A DNA stretch of 40,433 bases from Erysipelotrichia bacterium (GTDB lineage Bacteria; Bacillota_I; Bacilli_A; Erysipelotrichales; Erysipelotrichaceae), in NCBI GenBank assembly GCA_012520255.1, contig JAAYOQ010000026.1, positions 1 through 40,433 of the forward strand, in the 5' to 3' direction. This document shows positions 17,064 to 25,557 of the stretch, one piece after another. Below the pieces are notes generated by a model, which was not told the DNA's origin, made no database searches, and saw nothing but the letters and a program-made list of their open reading frames with translations. The position numbers and the translations under genes were made by a program. The first letter of the stretch is position 1. Every line of letters begins with the position of its first letter.

Positions 17064-17851
17064 GTTTTTAAAGTAATTACGACAAGTTCCGGACTGCTGA
17101 AAATTCGATAATCGAATTGTGTCAATCCAATACCTCTACTGCGATAGAGGTTTTTGGTTTTTCCAAATTTGTAATCAGTTTTCGAAAAGAAATTAACCTG
17201 TTTGTCGTGAGTATGACCACTTAAGACCAGATCTACATTAACGGGTAAGTTTTTATAAGTTTCTGTTCCATGCAATAAGACGATTGAATATGTTTCAGTT
17301 GATACCTGATCAATAGTATGGTTACCAAAATTATCGCCATAAAGGACAATAAACCCGGTGGGATTATTATAGAGTTTCATTTCTGAATCAATCAGTTCAA
17401 AATTAGAGTCGCTTAGTATTTTCTTAACTAATATTTCCCTTGTTTCGCTACTATAATCAAAATCGCCGAGGATGGCAAATTTTCCCAATGGAGCATCAAT
17501 AGAAAACAGCAGATCGGTAAGGATATCCACATCACTACTAACAGGCGGGTAATTTTTATCAAACAAATCTCCACCAAATAAAACTATATCGATATCCAGA
17601 TTATTGATGGTTTTTTTTAGATTGGCAAGATGTTGTTCATTAAATAAATAACCATATTCAATATCGGTTAAAAAAAGAATTTTTACATTATTGAAATTTG
17701 ATGGGATTTTTTCTGATGTTTCCTCAAGGTATGATACTTTAAAATTGAAAGGAACGACATATTTTCCACGTTGAAAAATTATCATACTTGATATTAGGAT
17801 AAGAATAATGCCGGACATAATTAATACTAATAGTTTTTTTCGTCTAATCAT
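17057..17851 (-). CDS. Membrane-anchored metallophosphoesterase with altered metal-site motifs
   Basis: A 264-residue protein with an N-terminal signal anchor (about 6-25) and an extracellular calcineurin-like phosphoesterase domain similar to YkuE-type proteins. The five motifs are in order, but two are altered. Motif I, normally DxH, is FLTDIEYG (D63, E65). Motif II is normal, GGDLFD (D95). Motif III, normally GNH(D/E), is LGDFDYS (D130, F131). The histidine of motif IV is H194 in LLHGTE, and motif V is normal, SGHTHDKQ (H213, H215). Loss of the motif III Asn-His pair, which binds metal and serves catalysis, suggests altered chemistry or loss of activity. The ATG at 17851 is preferred over the adjoining TTG. 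It lies downstream of RNase J, behind a terminator. Confidence 0.85.
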   Translation of the reverse strand: MIRRKKLLVLIMSGIILILISSMIIFQRGKYVVPFNFKVSYLEETSEKIPSNFNNVKILFLTDIEYGYLFNEQHLANLKKTINNLDIDIVLFGGDLFDKNYPPVSSDVDILTDLLFSIDAPLGKFAILGDFDYSSETREILVKKILSDSNFELIDSEMKLYNNPTGFIVLYGDNFGNHTIDQVSTETYSIVLLHGTETYKNLPVNVDLVLSGHTHDKQVNFFSKTDYKFGKTKNLYRSRGIGLTQFDYRIFSSPELVVITLKTK

Positions 17852-17875
17852 CAAACCACCATTAACATTCTAACA

Positions 17876-17903
17876 TAAAAAATAGTGAGCATACTCACTA
17901 TTT
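17876..17903 (-). terminator. Terminator after the RNase J gene
   Basis: On the minus strand AAATAGTGAG-TATG-CTCACTATTTTTT: ten-base stem, tetraloop, T run. It begins inside the stop region of the gene. Confidence 0.85.
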
Positions 17904-19631
17904 CTTGAATTCCGGATCAATATAATTCAGCACTACCGGAATTACTATTGGTTGTCTATTGGTTTTAGAGTATAAGAATGGCTCTAATGTTTCTCTGATA
18001 GTATTTTTCAATTCTCCAAAGGTTGTTTTTTGTTGCATCTTTTTTCTCAAAGCTTCATAGATTAACAATTCTCCTTCTTTTAACATCGTTTGTCCTTCTT
18101 TGATATAGACAAATCCTCTAGAGATGACATTTGGTCGACAAAGAATTGTATTAGTTCTTGAATCAATAGCGACTATTGCAGCAACCAATCCATTGTCAGC
18201 TAGAATTCTTCTATCTTTTAACACTGCAGTGGCAATTCCACTTGAATCATTGCCATCTATATAGATATCATCAGTAGGAATTTTATGTTCCCACAAAAAT
18301 GCTTCACCCTCTCTTAATATGACAACGTTACCATTGGCACAGATGAAAATATTTTCTTCTGGCACACCTGTTTCGACAGCTGTATCAGCATGCATTTTCA
18401 ACATTTTATATTCACCGTGTACGGGCATAAAATATTTAGGTTTAACTAACTGAAGCATGAGTTTCTGTTCTTCCTGAGAAGCATGTCCAGTTGTATGCAG
18501 GTTGTTTAAAAGTGAATTTGTTAAGACATTGGCTCCAAGTCTGGTTAATGAATTAACGATTGAATTAACACTTATTTCATTGCCTGGAATTGGATTGGAA
18601 GAGAAGATAACAGTATCTCCTGGAATAATTTTGATATATCTGTGTGATGCATTAGCCATCCTGCTTAAAGCAGCCATCGGTTCCCCTTGTGAACCGGTAC
18701 ATAAGATACAAATCTTGTTTGAAGGATAACTATCAAGCAATTCCGGATCAATAAAATCATCTTCATCAGCGACAATGTGGCCAAGCCTTCTTCCGATTTG
18801 AACAACATTTTCCATACTGCGTCCAACAATACTTACTTTTCTATCATGGGCAATAGCACCTGAAATAATCTGTTGAATTCTGTGAACATTACTTGAGAAA
18901 GTTGCGATAATTAATCTTCCTTTTGTTTTAGCAATGATTTCAGAGATCGATTTAGCTACCTGTTTTTCACTAATTGAAAAACCGCTGACTGCTGAGTTGG
19001 TTGAATCTGATAATAGAAGACTGATACCGAATTGTCCCATAAAAGAAATTACTTGGTAGTCTGAATTGCTTCCAACAGGAGTCAAGTCAAATTTGAAGTC
19101 TCCGGTTGACATAATCCAACCATTTGGTGTTTGAATAGCTATACCAAATGAATCAGGAATAGAGTGGACAACATGGAAAAAAGCTACATGAAAATGTTTA
19201 GAAGTAAATCTGAAAGTTTCAGTATTTTCCACCACATGAAGGGTGGTGTTAGCTAACAATCTGGCATCTTCAAGTTTCTTTTCGATTAAAGCAATCGCAA
19301 ATTTAGAGCCATAAATATCAGGAATATTACACACTCTTAATAAATATGGGATTCCTCCAATATGGTCTTCATGCCCATGGGTGATAAATAAGGCTTTTAT
19401 TTTCTCCTGGTTTTTAATCAGGTATGTATAATCAGGAATAACATATTCCACCCCTAATAATTCTTCATTAGGGAATAAGATACCGGAGTCAATAATGATA
19501 ATTTCATCATCTCCTTCAATACAGTATAAGTTTTTACCAACTTCTCCTAATCCTCCTAAAGCAAAAATACGTGTATCGGTTGGAAGAAAGGAAGAAATTG
19601 TACGTGAATTAAATTTATTTGGTTCGCTCAT
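17898..19631 (-). CDS. rnj: Ribonuclease J
   Basis: A 577-residue metallo-beta-lactamase/beta-CASP ribonuclease, the usual length for RNase J, combining endonuclease and 5'-to-3' exonuclease activity in mRNA decay and rRNA maturation. The zinc site is THGHEDHIGG (H85, H87, D89, H90); later metal ligands appear in STGDFKFDLTP and PVHGEYKML. A C-terminal domain of about 100 residues follows. The frame opens nine codons earlier, but GGAGGGGG lies directly before the ATG at 19631, where the conserved protein begins (MSEPNKFNSRTI). It begins 10 bases after the def stop, so the two are co-transcribed. Whether it is J1 or J2 cannot be decided here. Confidence 0.95.
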   Translation of the reverse strand: MSEPNKFNSRTISSFLPTDTRIFALGGLGEVGKNLYCIEGDDEIIIIDSGILFPNEELLGVEYVIPDYTYLIKNQEKIKALFITHGHEDHIGGIPYLLRVCNIPDIYGSKFAIALIEKKLEDARLLANTTLHVVENTETFRFTSKHFHVAFFHVVHSIPDSFGIAIQTPNGWIMSTGDFKFDLTPVGSNSDYQVISFMGQFGISLLLSDSTNSAVSGFSISEKQVAKSISEIIAKTKGRLIIATFSSNVHRIQQIISGAIAHDRKVSIVGRSMENVVQIGRRLGHIVADEDDFIDPELLDSYPSNKICILCTGSQGEPMAALSRMANASHRYIKIIPGDTVIFSSNPIPGNEISVNSIVNSLTRLGANVLTNSLLNNLHTTGHASQEEQKLMLQLVKPKYFMPVHGEYKMLKMHADTAVETGVPEENIFICANGNVVILREGEAFLWEHKIPTDDIYIDGNDSSGIATAVLKDRRILADNGLVAAIVAIDSRTNTILCRPNVISRGFVYIKEGQTMLKEGELLIYEALRKKMQQKTTFGELKNTIRETLEPFLYSKTNRQPIVIPVVLNYIDPEFKK

Positions 19632-19641
19632 AATCCCCCTC

Positions 19642-20196
19642 CTAAATACTAATAGCATCCTCTGGCTTGTGCCATGGATTTATCTTGTTAATACGGTCAT
19701 AATAAAGAATACCTTTTAAATGATCAATTTCATGTTGCATTACTATAGCAGGATATCCTTTCAATTTTATTTCTTCAACTTTATCTGTTAACAGGTTGTA
19801 AGCTCTAACTGTTATACGATGGTATCTTAAAACGACTCCTTCAACATCAGTTGGCACACTTAAACAAGATTCACCATTCTCTAAATAGGTTTTCTTTGTT
19901 GAGTTGGCAATAATTATAGGATTAGCTAAAGCAAATTCTAATGCTTGATCATCTTCATCTTTAATAGATACAGCAATCATTTGTCGGCTTACTCCAATTT
20001 GTGGAGCTGCAATGCCGACTGATGGTCTAACATTATATTCTTCGCAAAATTTTTCATCCTGTGAGTTTCTCACATATTCAAGCATAGCTTGTAAAATTTC
20101 CTTATTTTCATCTGATAAGGGCACAGAAACGCTGATAGCTTTTTCCCTTAATATCGGTTCGCTATCAGGTAAGATTTTTTTTGAATCGATAAACAT
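19642..20196 (-). CDS. def: Peptide deformylase
   Basis: A 184-residue metalloenzyme that removes the formyl group from new N-termini, of the longer type 2 (Gram-positive) form. All three motifs are present: VGIAAPQIG (about 60-68), ESCLSVP with metal ligand C111, and QHEIDHLKG with ligands H155 and H159 and catalytic E156. The second motif has serine where EGCLS usually has glycine, a tolerated change. AGGAGA precedes the ATG. Its promoter lies at 20265-20293 and the downstream rnj gene is coupled to it. Confidence 0.96.
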   Translation of the reverse strand: MFIDSKKILPDSEPILREKAISVSVPLSDENKEILQAMLEYVRNSQDEKFCEEYNVRPSVGIAAPQIGVSRQMIAVSIKDEDDQALEFALANPIIIANSTKKTYLENGESCLSVPTDVEGVVLRYHRITVRAYNLLTDKVEEIKLKGYPAIVMQHEIDHLKGILYYDRINKINPWHKPEDAISI

Positions 20197-20264
20197 ATAA
20201 AATCTCCTAACAAGTTAAAAGTTAATTTCTGAAATATAGATTATTATTCTATTTTTCTACAAGT

Positions 20265-20293
20265 ATTATACAAAAAATATAATAAGTAATCAA
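20265..20293 (-). promoter_or_regulatory. Promoter of def-rnj, overlapping the end of the upstream gene
   Basis: On the minus strand TTGATT, 17 bases, TATAAT. The -35 box overlaps the stop codon of the HAD gene. Confidence 0.65.
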
Positions 20294-20973
20294 TTTAATA
20301 ATTCGATAATAATCTTTAATAATGAATCTGAATTTTTATAATCATCAATGATAATATCGGCACCTAAGTCTGTGAGTTGTTGTCGGTTTAATAGTGAAGC
20401 GACTCCAACTACAGCTTTAGCTTTAGAATTGACAGCTGCTTTTATACCGCTTTCTGCATCTTCAAAAATAATGCAATCTTTAATGTCGGCATTGATTCTT
20501 TTAGCAGCTCTTAGAAATATTTCCGGATTGGGTTTACCTGGAAAAGAATGGTCAGAACAAATAGTTTCTTCTCTTTTAAACCAACGGTCTAATTTAAGCG
20601 ATTCAAAGAAAAAATCAACATTACTTTTTGGAGCTCCTGTTGCAATTGTACAGTGAATCTTTCTTCTTTTAAGTTCATCAAGAAATTCTTCTACTCCACT
20701 AGCAAGCTTATAAATATCATCTTTATATTTTATACATAATTGGCGATAAATTTCTTCTTTTTCATCGATTAGTTTTTGCATTTGTTCTTTAGTAAAATCA
20801 TTTTTTAAAATGTGTCTGATTGTTATATCTGGATTAAACCCATGGATGAAAGAATTTATCTGTTCAATTGGATATCTGATGCCAGTATGGTTATAAAAAA
20901 ACTGTTGCCACGATTCTTCAACAATTGGTTTATCAAATATGATTGTCCCATTAAAATCAAAAATTATTGACAT
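20290..20973 (-). CDS. HAD superfamily hydrolase, beta-phosphoglucomutase-like, with DxN motif
   Basis: A 227-residue cytosolic phosphatase or phosphomutase-like protein. Motif I is FDFNGTIIF (D6, N8), motif II is the T115 region CTIATGAPKSN, the motif III lysine lies in GKPNPEIFLRAAK, and motif IV is IIFEDAESGIKAAVNS. The alpha-helical cap at about 15-90 fits the beta-phosphoglucomutase/sugar phosphatase group. The second aspartate of DxD, the usual acid-base, is asparagine, so a different proton donor or rate is expected; other HAD proteins with DFNGT exist. No known partner lies beside it: def follows leftward from its own promoter. Confidence 0.85.
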   Translation of the reverse strand: MSIIFDFNGTIIFDKPIVEESWQQFFYNHTGIRYPIEQINSFIHGFNPDITIRHILKNDFTKEQMQKLIDEKEEIYRQLCIKYKDDIYKLASGVEEFLDELKRRKIHCTIATGAPKSNVDFFFESLKLDRWFKREETICSDHSFPGKPNPEIFLRAAKRINADIKDCIIFEDAESGIKAAVNSKAKAVVGVASLLNRQQLTDLGADIIIDDYKNSDSLLKIIIELLN

Positions 20974-21095
20974 AATATAACCTCATCTAATTCATTATAG
21001 CCTATTTTGTTAAAAAAAGAATATTTTGTTTGAAAACCGCGAAAAATGTATTTAATCAACTTTTATTTTGTTGTCTGATTATCTAAAATAGAATG

Positions 21096-21104
21096 TGGTA
21101 TAAT
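21096..21104 (+). promoter_or_regulatory. Extended -10 promoter of rapZ
   Basis: TGG-TATAAT, an extended -10 box, 18 bases before the start codon. No -35 at normal spacing. Confidence 0.6.
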
Positions 21105-21122
21105 TGTTAGGAGGTGATGACA

Positions 21123-21971
21123 ATGTCTGTTTTAGTAGTTTCAGGTATATCTGGTGCTGGAAAATCGGTCTTTCTAAAAACACTTGAAGATATTGAATTT
21201 TATTGTATTGATAATTTACCACCAGCTTTATTGGTTGCCGTCAGTAAATTGAATGTCAATAAGAAACTGGCTGTGGTTATTGATGTTAGAAGTAACGAGT
21301 TATATGATACTTTGTTAAATGAAATTGATAACTTGAAAAGTGAGAATATTGATTATACTTTGGTCTTTTTAGATTGTGATAAAGATACTATTTTAAGTCG
21401 CTACAAATATACCAGAAGATCACATCCGCTTATCTCAGAAAAGTATCCAACTTTAGAAAGTGCGCTTGATTATGAATATGAACTTTGTAAAAAGGTAAAA
21501 AATGAAGCAGATATCGTTATTGACACTAGTCACTTCAGTCCGGTTCAATTAAGAGGATATATAATTGAATCTTTTAAACAGGATGGATATAAAAGTTTAA
21601 CTATTAAACTGATTTCCTTTGGTTATAAAAATGGTCTACCAATGGAAGCTGACCTGGTTTATGATGTAAGATGTTTACCGAATCCATTTTATATTGCTGA
21701 ACTAAAAATGAATTCAGGATTAGATGACAATGTTTACGATTACGTCTTTTCATTTGATCAATCAAAAGTTTTCGCGGAAAAAATATATGATTTTATTAAA
21801 TATTCATTGCCATATTATGTTGAAGAAGGAAAAAACGAGCTGGTTGTAGCTATTGGTTGTACCAGCGGCCGACATAGGAGTGTAGCTTTTGTTAAACATT
21901 TAGGAAGTATATTAAAAGATTTAAATCATCGTATCATTACCTTCCATAGAGATGTTGAGAAGGATTTCTAA
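21123..21971 (+). CDS. rapZ: RapZ/YvcJ family nucleotide-binding protein
   Basis: A 282-residue cytosolic protein. A Walker A loop GISGAGKS (residues 8-15) opens a kinase-like N-terminal domain; the C-terminal half has the conserved VRCLPNPFY and the glycine-rich IGCTSGRHRSV. In E. coli RapZ tunes GlmS by directing RNase E to a small RNA; in Bacillus YvcJ hydrolyses GTP and influences competence. A GTG at 21114 would also open the frame, but AGGAGGTGATG covers that position, placing the start at 21123. The usual Bacillota partners yvcK and whiA are not downstream; a U32 gene follows instead, 1 base after the stop. Confidence 0.94.
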   Translation: MSVLVVSGISGAGKSVFLKTLEDIEFYCIDNLPPALLVAVSKLNVNKKLAVVIDVRSNELYDTLLNEIDNLKSENIDYTLVFLDCDKDTILSRYKYTRRSHPLISEKYPTLESALDYEYELCKKVKNEADIVIDTSHFSPVQLRGYIIESFKQDGYKSLTIKLISFGYKNGLPMEADLVYDVRCLPNPFYIAELKMNSGLDDNVYDYVFSFDQSKVFAEKIYDFIKYSLPYYVEEGKNELVVAIGCTSGRHRSVAFVKHLGSILKDLNHRIITFHRDVEKDF

Positions 21972-21972
21972 G

Positions 21973-24009
21973 ATGGAAAATATTGAAGTGTTATCACCCG
22001 TCGGTTCACCAGAATCACTTGTAGCTGCGGTTAGATCAGGTGCTGATGCTGTCTATCTGGGGGCGAAAAGTTTTTCGGCTAGAAGAAATGCGACCAACTT
22101 TGATGAAGATGAATTACTGAATACTGTTAAATACTGTCATAAACGTAATGTGAAAGTTTATGTCACCGTAAATATAATGATTAAAGAAAAAGAGATAGCT
22201 GAGGTTATCGAGCTTTTAAAGTACCTGAATGATTTGGGAGTTGACGCTATAATTGTTCAGGATCTGGCCGTTGCCAGGTTGGCTCAGGTTTTTTTTGCTG
22301 ATTTGCCAGTACATGGTTCTACTCAAATGAGTGTTCAAAATTCTTCTGCTTTACCTATTTTGAAAAAACTAGGTATCAAAAGAGTAGTTGTTGCCAGAGA
22401 AATGAACAAAAAGCAATTACATGAGTTTTGTTTAAAAGCTAAAGAATATGATATTGAAGTAGAATATTTTATTCACGGTGCTTTGTGTATGTCTGTTTCT
22501 GGACAGTGTCTTTTAAGTGCCATGATTGGTACCAGAAGTGGAAATAGAGGTTTATGTGCTCAGAGTTGTCGTTTGCCTTTTGAGGTGGAAAATGGAACCG
22601 GCTATGACCTGTCTTTAAAGGATTCTTCGCTTTTCAGATATGTCAGCGAATTAAAAGAAATGGGTGTCTCATCTTTGAAAATAGAAGGAAGGATGAAAAG
22701 GCCGGAATATATCGCTGTAGCTACCAAATGTTGCCGTGAAGCAGTTGATAACAATTATATTGATGAAAATCTGGAAAGACAATTAAAAGACATTTTTTCC
22801 AGAAGTGGTTTTACCGATGGTTATTATAAAAATCAGCTTGGTAGAGACATGTTTGGTATTCGAACCAAAGAAGATGTTTTAGCTTCTAAAGAAGTGATTA
22901 ATGAAATTCATGAAATATATCGTCATGAACGTCAGTGGGTTCCACTATCTTTCTTTTTTAAAGCTAGAGAAAATCAGCAGCTGCTGCTGAGTGTTTCTGA
23001 TGGCAAAAGAGAAGTAAGAGTAAGCGGGAAAAAACCTCAAAGAGCTATTAATAGACCTACTGATGAAAGCTCAATTGAAGCATCATTATCAAAATTAGGA
23101 GGGACATGTTATTACTTAGAAACTGTCAGTTTTGATATGGATAATAATTTATTTATCAGAAATAGCGATTTAAACAAGCTTAGAAGAGAAGCTGTTGAAA
23201 AACTGGATGAGTTAAAGGAAAGAAACATCTATCGAAAAAAAGAAGTTTCCTATCAGTTGAAAGATAAAAAACATAGTTTAAAAGATATCTATATTCGTGT
23301 AGCTGACATCAATCAGATTCCTAAAAATCTAGAAAAGATTAAAGGAGTTATTGTTCCAATTAACAGCGAGATAACTCAAATGGATGAAAAGATAATTGTC
23401 GAGATTCCCAGATGGATAAATAATACGGACTATGTTATCGAAAGGCTGAAATATTTTAAAGAAAACAAAGTTAAAAAAGCTTATTGTAATAATCTGGCAG
23501 CTATTGAACTGGCTAATCAATCATCTTTTGAAATAATGGGTGGAAACTTCTTAAATACAGCTAACAGTTTAGCCTGTAGTGTACTGGAAAAAGAAAATCT
23601 TAAAAAGATAACAGTTTCTGCAGAACTGGATTTAAATGAAATTAATCAGATTAAAACCGAAATGGACAAAGGTATAATAGCTTATGGTAAGCTGCCACTG
23701 ATGTTACTGATCAATTGCCCTTTAAAAAACGGTCGCAGCTGTGCTGATTGTGATAAAAAAGGCTTTATAACTGATAGATTGGGTTATAGATTTCCAATTA
23801 GATGTGATTTGAATGTTTCGGAACTTTTAAATCATACTCCGATTTATCTGGCTGATAAGATGGCCGATTTACAAAATCTCGATTATTTAATTTTGTACTT
23901 TACTGATGAGACAGATTCAGAAGTTAATTTAATTTTAGCAGCTTATGAAAATGGAGAGGATATTTTAAAAGAATATACCAGGGGGCTATATTACAGATCT
24001 GTATTATAG
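21973..24009 (+). CDS. U32 family protein (RlhA-like, with DUF3656-type C-terminal region)
   Basis: A 678-residue protein. The N-terminal TIM-barrel-like half has LSPVGSPESLVAAVRSGADA, HGSTQMSVQNS and the U32 signature EYFIHGALCMSVSGQCLLS. Four cysteines (C172, C179, C195, C199) probably hold an iron-sulfur cluster. KIEGRMKRPEYIA follows. The second half (about 330-670) corresponds to the extra region of the large U32 members. This group was called collagenase-like peptidase, but E. coli members RlhA and TrhP hydroxylate rRNA or tRNA cytidine or uridine; by length and layout this is nearer RlhA. GAGAAGGA precedes the ATG at 21973; an ATG at 21952 inside rapZ is less likely. It is part of the rapZ transcript. 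Confidence 0.88.
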   Translation: MENIEVLSPVGSPESLVAAVRSGADAVYLGAKSFSARRNATNFDEDELLNTVKYCHKRNVKVYVTVNIMIKEKEIAEVIELLKYLNDLGVDAIIVQDLAVARLAQVFFADLPVHGSTQMSVQNSSALPILKKLGIKRVVVAREMNKKQLHEFCLKAKEYDIEVEYFIHGALCMSVSGQCLLSAMIGTRSGNRGLCAQSCRLPFEVENGTGYDLSLKDSSLFRYVSELKEMGVSSLKIEGRMKRPEYIAVATKCCREAVDNNYIDENLERQLKDIFSRSGFTDGYYKNQLGRDMFGIRTKEDVLASKEVINEIHEIYRHERQWVPLSFFFKARENQQLLLSVSDGKREVRVSGKKPQRAINRPTDESSIEASLSKLGGTCYYLETVSFDMDNNLFIRNSDLNKLRREAVEKLDELKERNIYRKKEVSYQLKDKKHSLKDIYIRVADINQIPKNLEKIKGVIVPINSEITQMDEKIIVEIPRWINNTDYVIERLKYFKENKVKKAYCNNLAAIELANQSSFEIMGGNFLNTANSLACSVLEKENLKKITVSAELDLNEINQIKTEMDKGIIAYGKLPLMLLINCPLKNGRSCADCDKKGFITDRLGYRFPIRCDLNVSELLNHTPIYLADKMADLQNLDYLILYFTDETDSEVNLILAAYENGEDILKEYTRGLYYRSVL

Positions 24010-24032
24010 ACAATATAAGGAGGGTAAAGAAT

Positions 24033-24686
24033 ATGATTAAGGCGATAATATTTGATTATGATGGTACTTTAGCTGATAGAACAAAAGCTACTTGCACTGC
24101 TTTTAGGATTTATCTTCAAAGTTTTGTGATCGAAGATAAAATTGATGCTGTACATCTTGAAGCAATGGTTCAAGATTTAGTTTTATGGGACGAATATGGA
24201 GCGGGCAGTAAAAGGCTGATGGTTGAAAAATTCAATAAGAAATATAGCTACAGTATCAATTATGACCACCTGTTTAACTGGTGGATTAATAATTTAGGTA
24301 CATATGAGCCTTTATTTGAAAATACAATAAAAACTTTGGATTATTTAAAAGAAAAGTATAAATTAGGTATTATTACCAATGGTACGGTCACAGGACAAAA
24401 TACTAAAATCAATAGTTCTAATATTCGTCACTATTTTGACTGTATCCTGATTTCTGATGAATTTAAAAGTGCTAAACCAGATGCGGCTATTTTTAATGAA
24501 GCTTTAAAACAGCTGGATGTTTTGGCGCATGAAGCTATATATGTAGGTGACTCATATAGCAATGATGTAATCGGAGCATATAATGCAAAAATTACCCCTA
24601 TTTGGATTTGGAGTGAAGATGGAAGATATAATCAGGATTCAGTTAAGCGAATCTATAAAATTGAAGATTTGATAGAAATCTTATAA
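24033..24686 (+). CDS. HAD family hydrolase, subfamily IA
   Basis: A 217-residue cytosolic phosphatase. Motif I is FDYDGTLAD (D8, D10), motif II is GIITNGT, the motif III lysine lies in FKSAKPDAAIF, and motif IV is YVGDSYSNDVIGA. The helical cap at about 15-85 fits phosphoglycolate phosphatase or pyrimidine nucleotidase-like members; the substrate is not predictable. AAGGAGGG precedes the ATG. It starts 23 bases after the U32 gene and is probably in the same transcript. A terminator hairpin follows at once and runs into the start codon of the next gene. Confidence 0.9.
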   Translation: MIKAIIFDYDGTLADRTKATCTAFRIYLQSFVIEDKIDAVHLEAMVQDLVLWDEYGAGSKRLMVEKFNKKYSYSINYDHLFNWWINNLGTYEPLFENTIKTLDYLKEKYKLGIITNGTVTGQNTKINSSNIRHYFDCILISDEFKSAKPDAAIFNEALKQLDVLAHEAIYVGDSYSNDVIGAYNAKITPIWIWSEDGRYNQDSVKRIYKIEDLIEIL

Positions 24687-24691
24687 CAACT

Positions 24692-24735
24692 AAAAAAACC
24701 TCTTTTTATGATAGAATTGTAGTAGAGGTTTTTTT
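24692..24735 (+). terminator. Terminator whose right arm holds the next gene's ribosome site
   Basis: AAAAAAACCTCT/AGAGGTTTTTTT twelve-base stem, loop of 20 bases, T run ending at the base before the ATG at 24736. AGAGG at 24724-24728 is also the only Shine-Dalgarno sequence for that ATG (7-base gap). Confidence 0.75.
24709..24717 (+). promoter_or_regulatory. Possible extended -10 box inside the terminator loop
   Basis: TGA-TAGAAT in the loop of the hairpin at 24692-24735. Transcription from it would begin near 24724, at the start of AGAGG. Confidence 0.4.
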
Positions 24736-25557
24736 ATGTATAAAATTATTGCCTGCGATCTGGATGAAACACTACTTGACTATAATAAACAGCTTTCTAA
24801 AGAAAATGAAATCAGTATCAAGTCTTTAAGTGAGGATATAAAGTTTGTTTTGGCTAGCGGAAAAGCTTATCAGGATTTTATTCCATATTTAAAACAATTA
24901 GGATTATATGGAAAAAAAGGACAATATGCTATTTCTTCTAATGGTACAATGATTGTCGATTGTGAAAATGATGAAATAATAAGTTTATCTACTTTGCCTT
25001 TTGTAACAGTGGAAAGATTGTTTAACATCGGGTTAAAATACGATGTTGTGATTCATATCTTTACTCTTGACAAAATTTATACTTACAATCTGAATCAGGA
25101 TGAAATAGATTATTTATCTGGTAAAGTCGTTTTAACAGTTTTTGATGAGCCAAAGATTGATTTTCTAAAAAATGAAAAGATTATTAAGATTGGTTATAGT
25201 AAACCAGATTTAGATTATTTAAGAGTCATTGAGGCAAATGAAATTGTTGGTTTTGATAATATTGAACCATCATATGCTTCGGGTAGATATTTAGAATTTA
25301 ATAAAAAGGATATTGATAAAGGTTATGGATTAAAACTGTTGGCCGATAAACTGAGGGTCGATAAAAAATGTATTGCCTGCATTATAGATAATTATAATGA
25401 TTTATCGATGAAGCCTTATTCAGCACTTACTATTGGTGTAGCTAATACTGTCGAAGAAGTAAAACCATATTGTGATTATATCTGTCAGAGAAGTTGTGAA
25501 GAAAGTGCTGTCAGTGAAGCATTAGAATATATCAAGGAGAAAGGATTATGTATTTAG
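24736..25557 (+). CDS. Cof-type HAD-IIB family hydrolase
   Basis: A 273-residue cytosolic phosphatase of the Cof group, acting on sugar phosphates or pyridoxal phosphate in studied members. Motif I is ACDLDETLLD (D8, D10), motif II is FVLASGKAYQDF, SSNGTMI follows, and the large cap spans about 85-190. Motif III includes the lysine of KKDIDKGYGL. Motif IV, normally GDxxND, reads IIDNYNDLSM: the aspartates remain but the glycine is isoleucine. Translation depends on an AGAGG buried in the preceding terminator. The stop overlaps the start of the beta-galactosidase gene by 10 bases, implying coupling. Confidence 0.88.
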   Translation: MYKIIACDLDETLLDYNKQLSKENEISIKSLSEDIKFVLASGKAYQDFIPYLKQLGLYGKKGQYAISSNGTMIVDCENDEIISLSTLPFVTVERLFNIGLKYDVVIHIFTLDKIYTYNLNQDEIDYLSGKVVLTVFDEPKIDFLKNEKIIKIGYSKPDLDYLRVIEANEIVGFDNIEPSYASGRYLEFNKKDIDKGYGLKLLADKLRVDKKCIACIIDNYNDLSMKPYSALTIGVANTVEEVKPYCDYICQRSCEESAVSEALEYIKEKGLCI

